64,000 nt of DNA from Azotimanducus sp965220185 (GTDB lineage: Bacteria; Pseudomonadota; Gammaproteobacteria; Pseudomonadales; Azotimanducaceae), in the NCBI GenBank assembly GCA_965220185.1, contig OZ244807.1:186001-250000 (forward strand), given 5' to 3'. A program made the position numbers and the translations under genes. Shown here in pieces: positions 63,507-64,000 of the stretch. Every line of letters starts with the position of its first letter. The stretch's first letter is position 1. The notes beneath the pieces are model-generated. The model did not search any database. It had not been told where the DNA came from and saw only the letters and a program-made list of their open reading frames with translations.

Positions 63507-63852
63507 CTTTTGTGCAGCGAGCCGCTGCCATCTGGCGCATCCACCGAAGCCAAGCGTGGGCTTCTGTTGTGATTTCCTGATAACGGGAGGGAGGTTCCTT
63601 CACGAGTTGATCCATGAACTCGTTGAAGGGGGTGGGTAGTCCGAACTGCGTACCGATCCAAGCTCGCAGATGCTCTGCAATTTCCGACTTTTCTTGCCCC
63701 TTTTCATTCAGAAATGCAAATGTCTGTAGCAGGCCGCTATTCATTATCAAAGCTGGCAGCCGCTTGGCAAGATTCCGATACTCGGGCGAGCACTCTCGGC
63801 TCTGTTCCCAAGCATCCTGCGCCCTGCGCTGATCCAAGGTTTGTTCAGTCAC
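63499..63852 (-). CDS. cmr5: Type III-B small subunit Cmr5
   Basis: The 117-residue protein is all-helical, as Cmr5 should be (LDQRRAQDAWEQSREC at the start, then LPALIMNSGLLQTFAFLNEKG). Cmr5 forms a filament beside Cmr4 in the complex. It begins at a GTG two bases after the cmr4 stop and overlaps cmr6 by eight bases. Neighbours on both sides confirm the assignment. Confidence 0.85.
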   Translation of the reverse strand: MTEQTLDQRRAQDAWEQSRECSPEYRNLAKRLPALIMNSGLLQTFAFLNEKGQEKSEIAEHLRAWIGTQFGLPTPFNEFMDQLVKEPPSRYQEITTEAHAWLRWMRQMAAARCTKGE

Positions 63853-63854
63853 GG

Positions 63855-64000
<146 letters not shown>

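Overview
The window looks like a Pseudomonadota chromosome, most likely a gammaproteobacterium. The signs are a GC-rich genome, a glmU-glmS pair, an autotransporter ending in phenylalanine, an RND/MMPL exporter, CoA-thioester catabolism and ergothioneine genes. The species cannot be named from the sequence. No gene-free stretch exceeds 300 bases apart from the CRISPR array, and no tRNA or rRNA gene was seen.

Region 1 (about 0.1-12.1 kb and 15.3-28.7 kb) is a large catabolic district. A leftward operon encodes a methyltransferase, a small unknown protein, a two-domain VOC protein, a quinone-oxidoreductase-like enzyme and a MAPEG protein. Divergent from it is a tightly overlapped rightward operon: PuuE-like deacetylase, acyl-CoA dehydrogenase, class III CoA-transferase, MmgE/PrpD, PaaK-like ligase, amidase and a periplasmic protein. 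Further on are an aldehyde dehydrogenase, a LeuCD-like hydro-lyase pair, an MFS transporter, two VOC proteins, a DUF1330 protein, a double alpha/beta hydrolase, a TAT-exported binding protein with a HAMP sensor, an OFA transporter and an RND exporter. Related ATGAC/GTCAT dyads lie on or near several of these promoters, suggesting one shared regulator. The substrate is unknown; amide or imide ring opening followed by CoA activation is an inference.

Region 2 (12.3-15.2 kb and 28.7-43.2 kb) is accessory DNA. It holds an adenine methylase with a truncated endonuclease, two AlbA/Schlafen-type ATP-binding proteins, an autotransporter with a 21-G tract in its signal peptide that appears phase-variable and out of frame here, an Rpn nuclease gene between two copies of the autotransporter tail, a decapitated AAA ATPase, remnants of HigA/ImmA-type genes, and a type III restriction operon (res-PIN-mod).

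Region 3 (43.2-52.3 kb) has glmS-glmU, a D12 methylase paired with a NotI-like endonuclease, a secreted repeat protein, egtB-egtD and a VapBC module.

Region 4 (52.4-64 kb) is a type III-B CRISPR-Cas locus, entirely on the minus strand: cmr4 (partial)-cmr5-cmr6-[tnpB element]-mntA-hepT-card1-cas2-cas1-cas1-like-cas2-leader-array, with 58 full and 2 truncated 37-bp repeats. Three features stand out. The adaptation module is doubled and one Cas1 lacks the catalytic motifs. A tnpB element with terminal inverted repeats and a 6-bp flanking duplication has split what was a continuous cmr6-mntA operon. Several spacers tile or resemble each other as sense-strand codons, so their crRNAs would be antisense to target mRNA, as expected for RNA-targeting type III systems.
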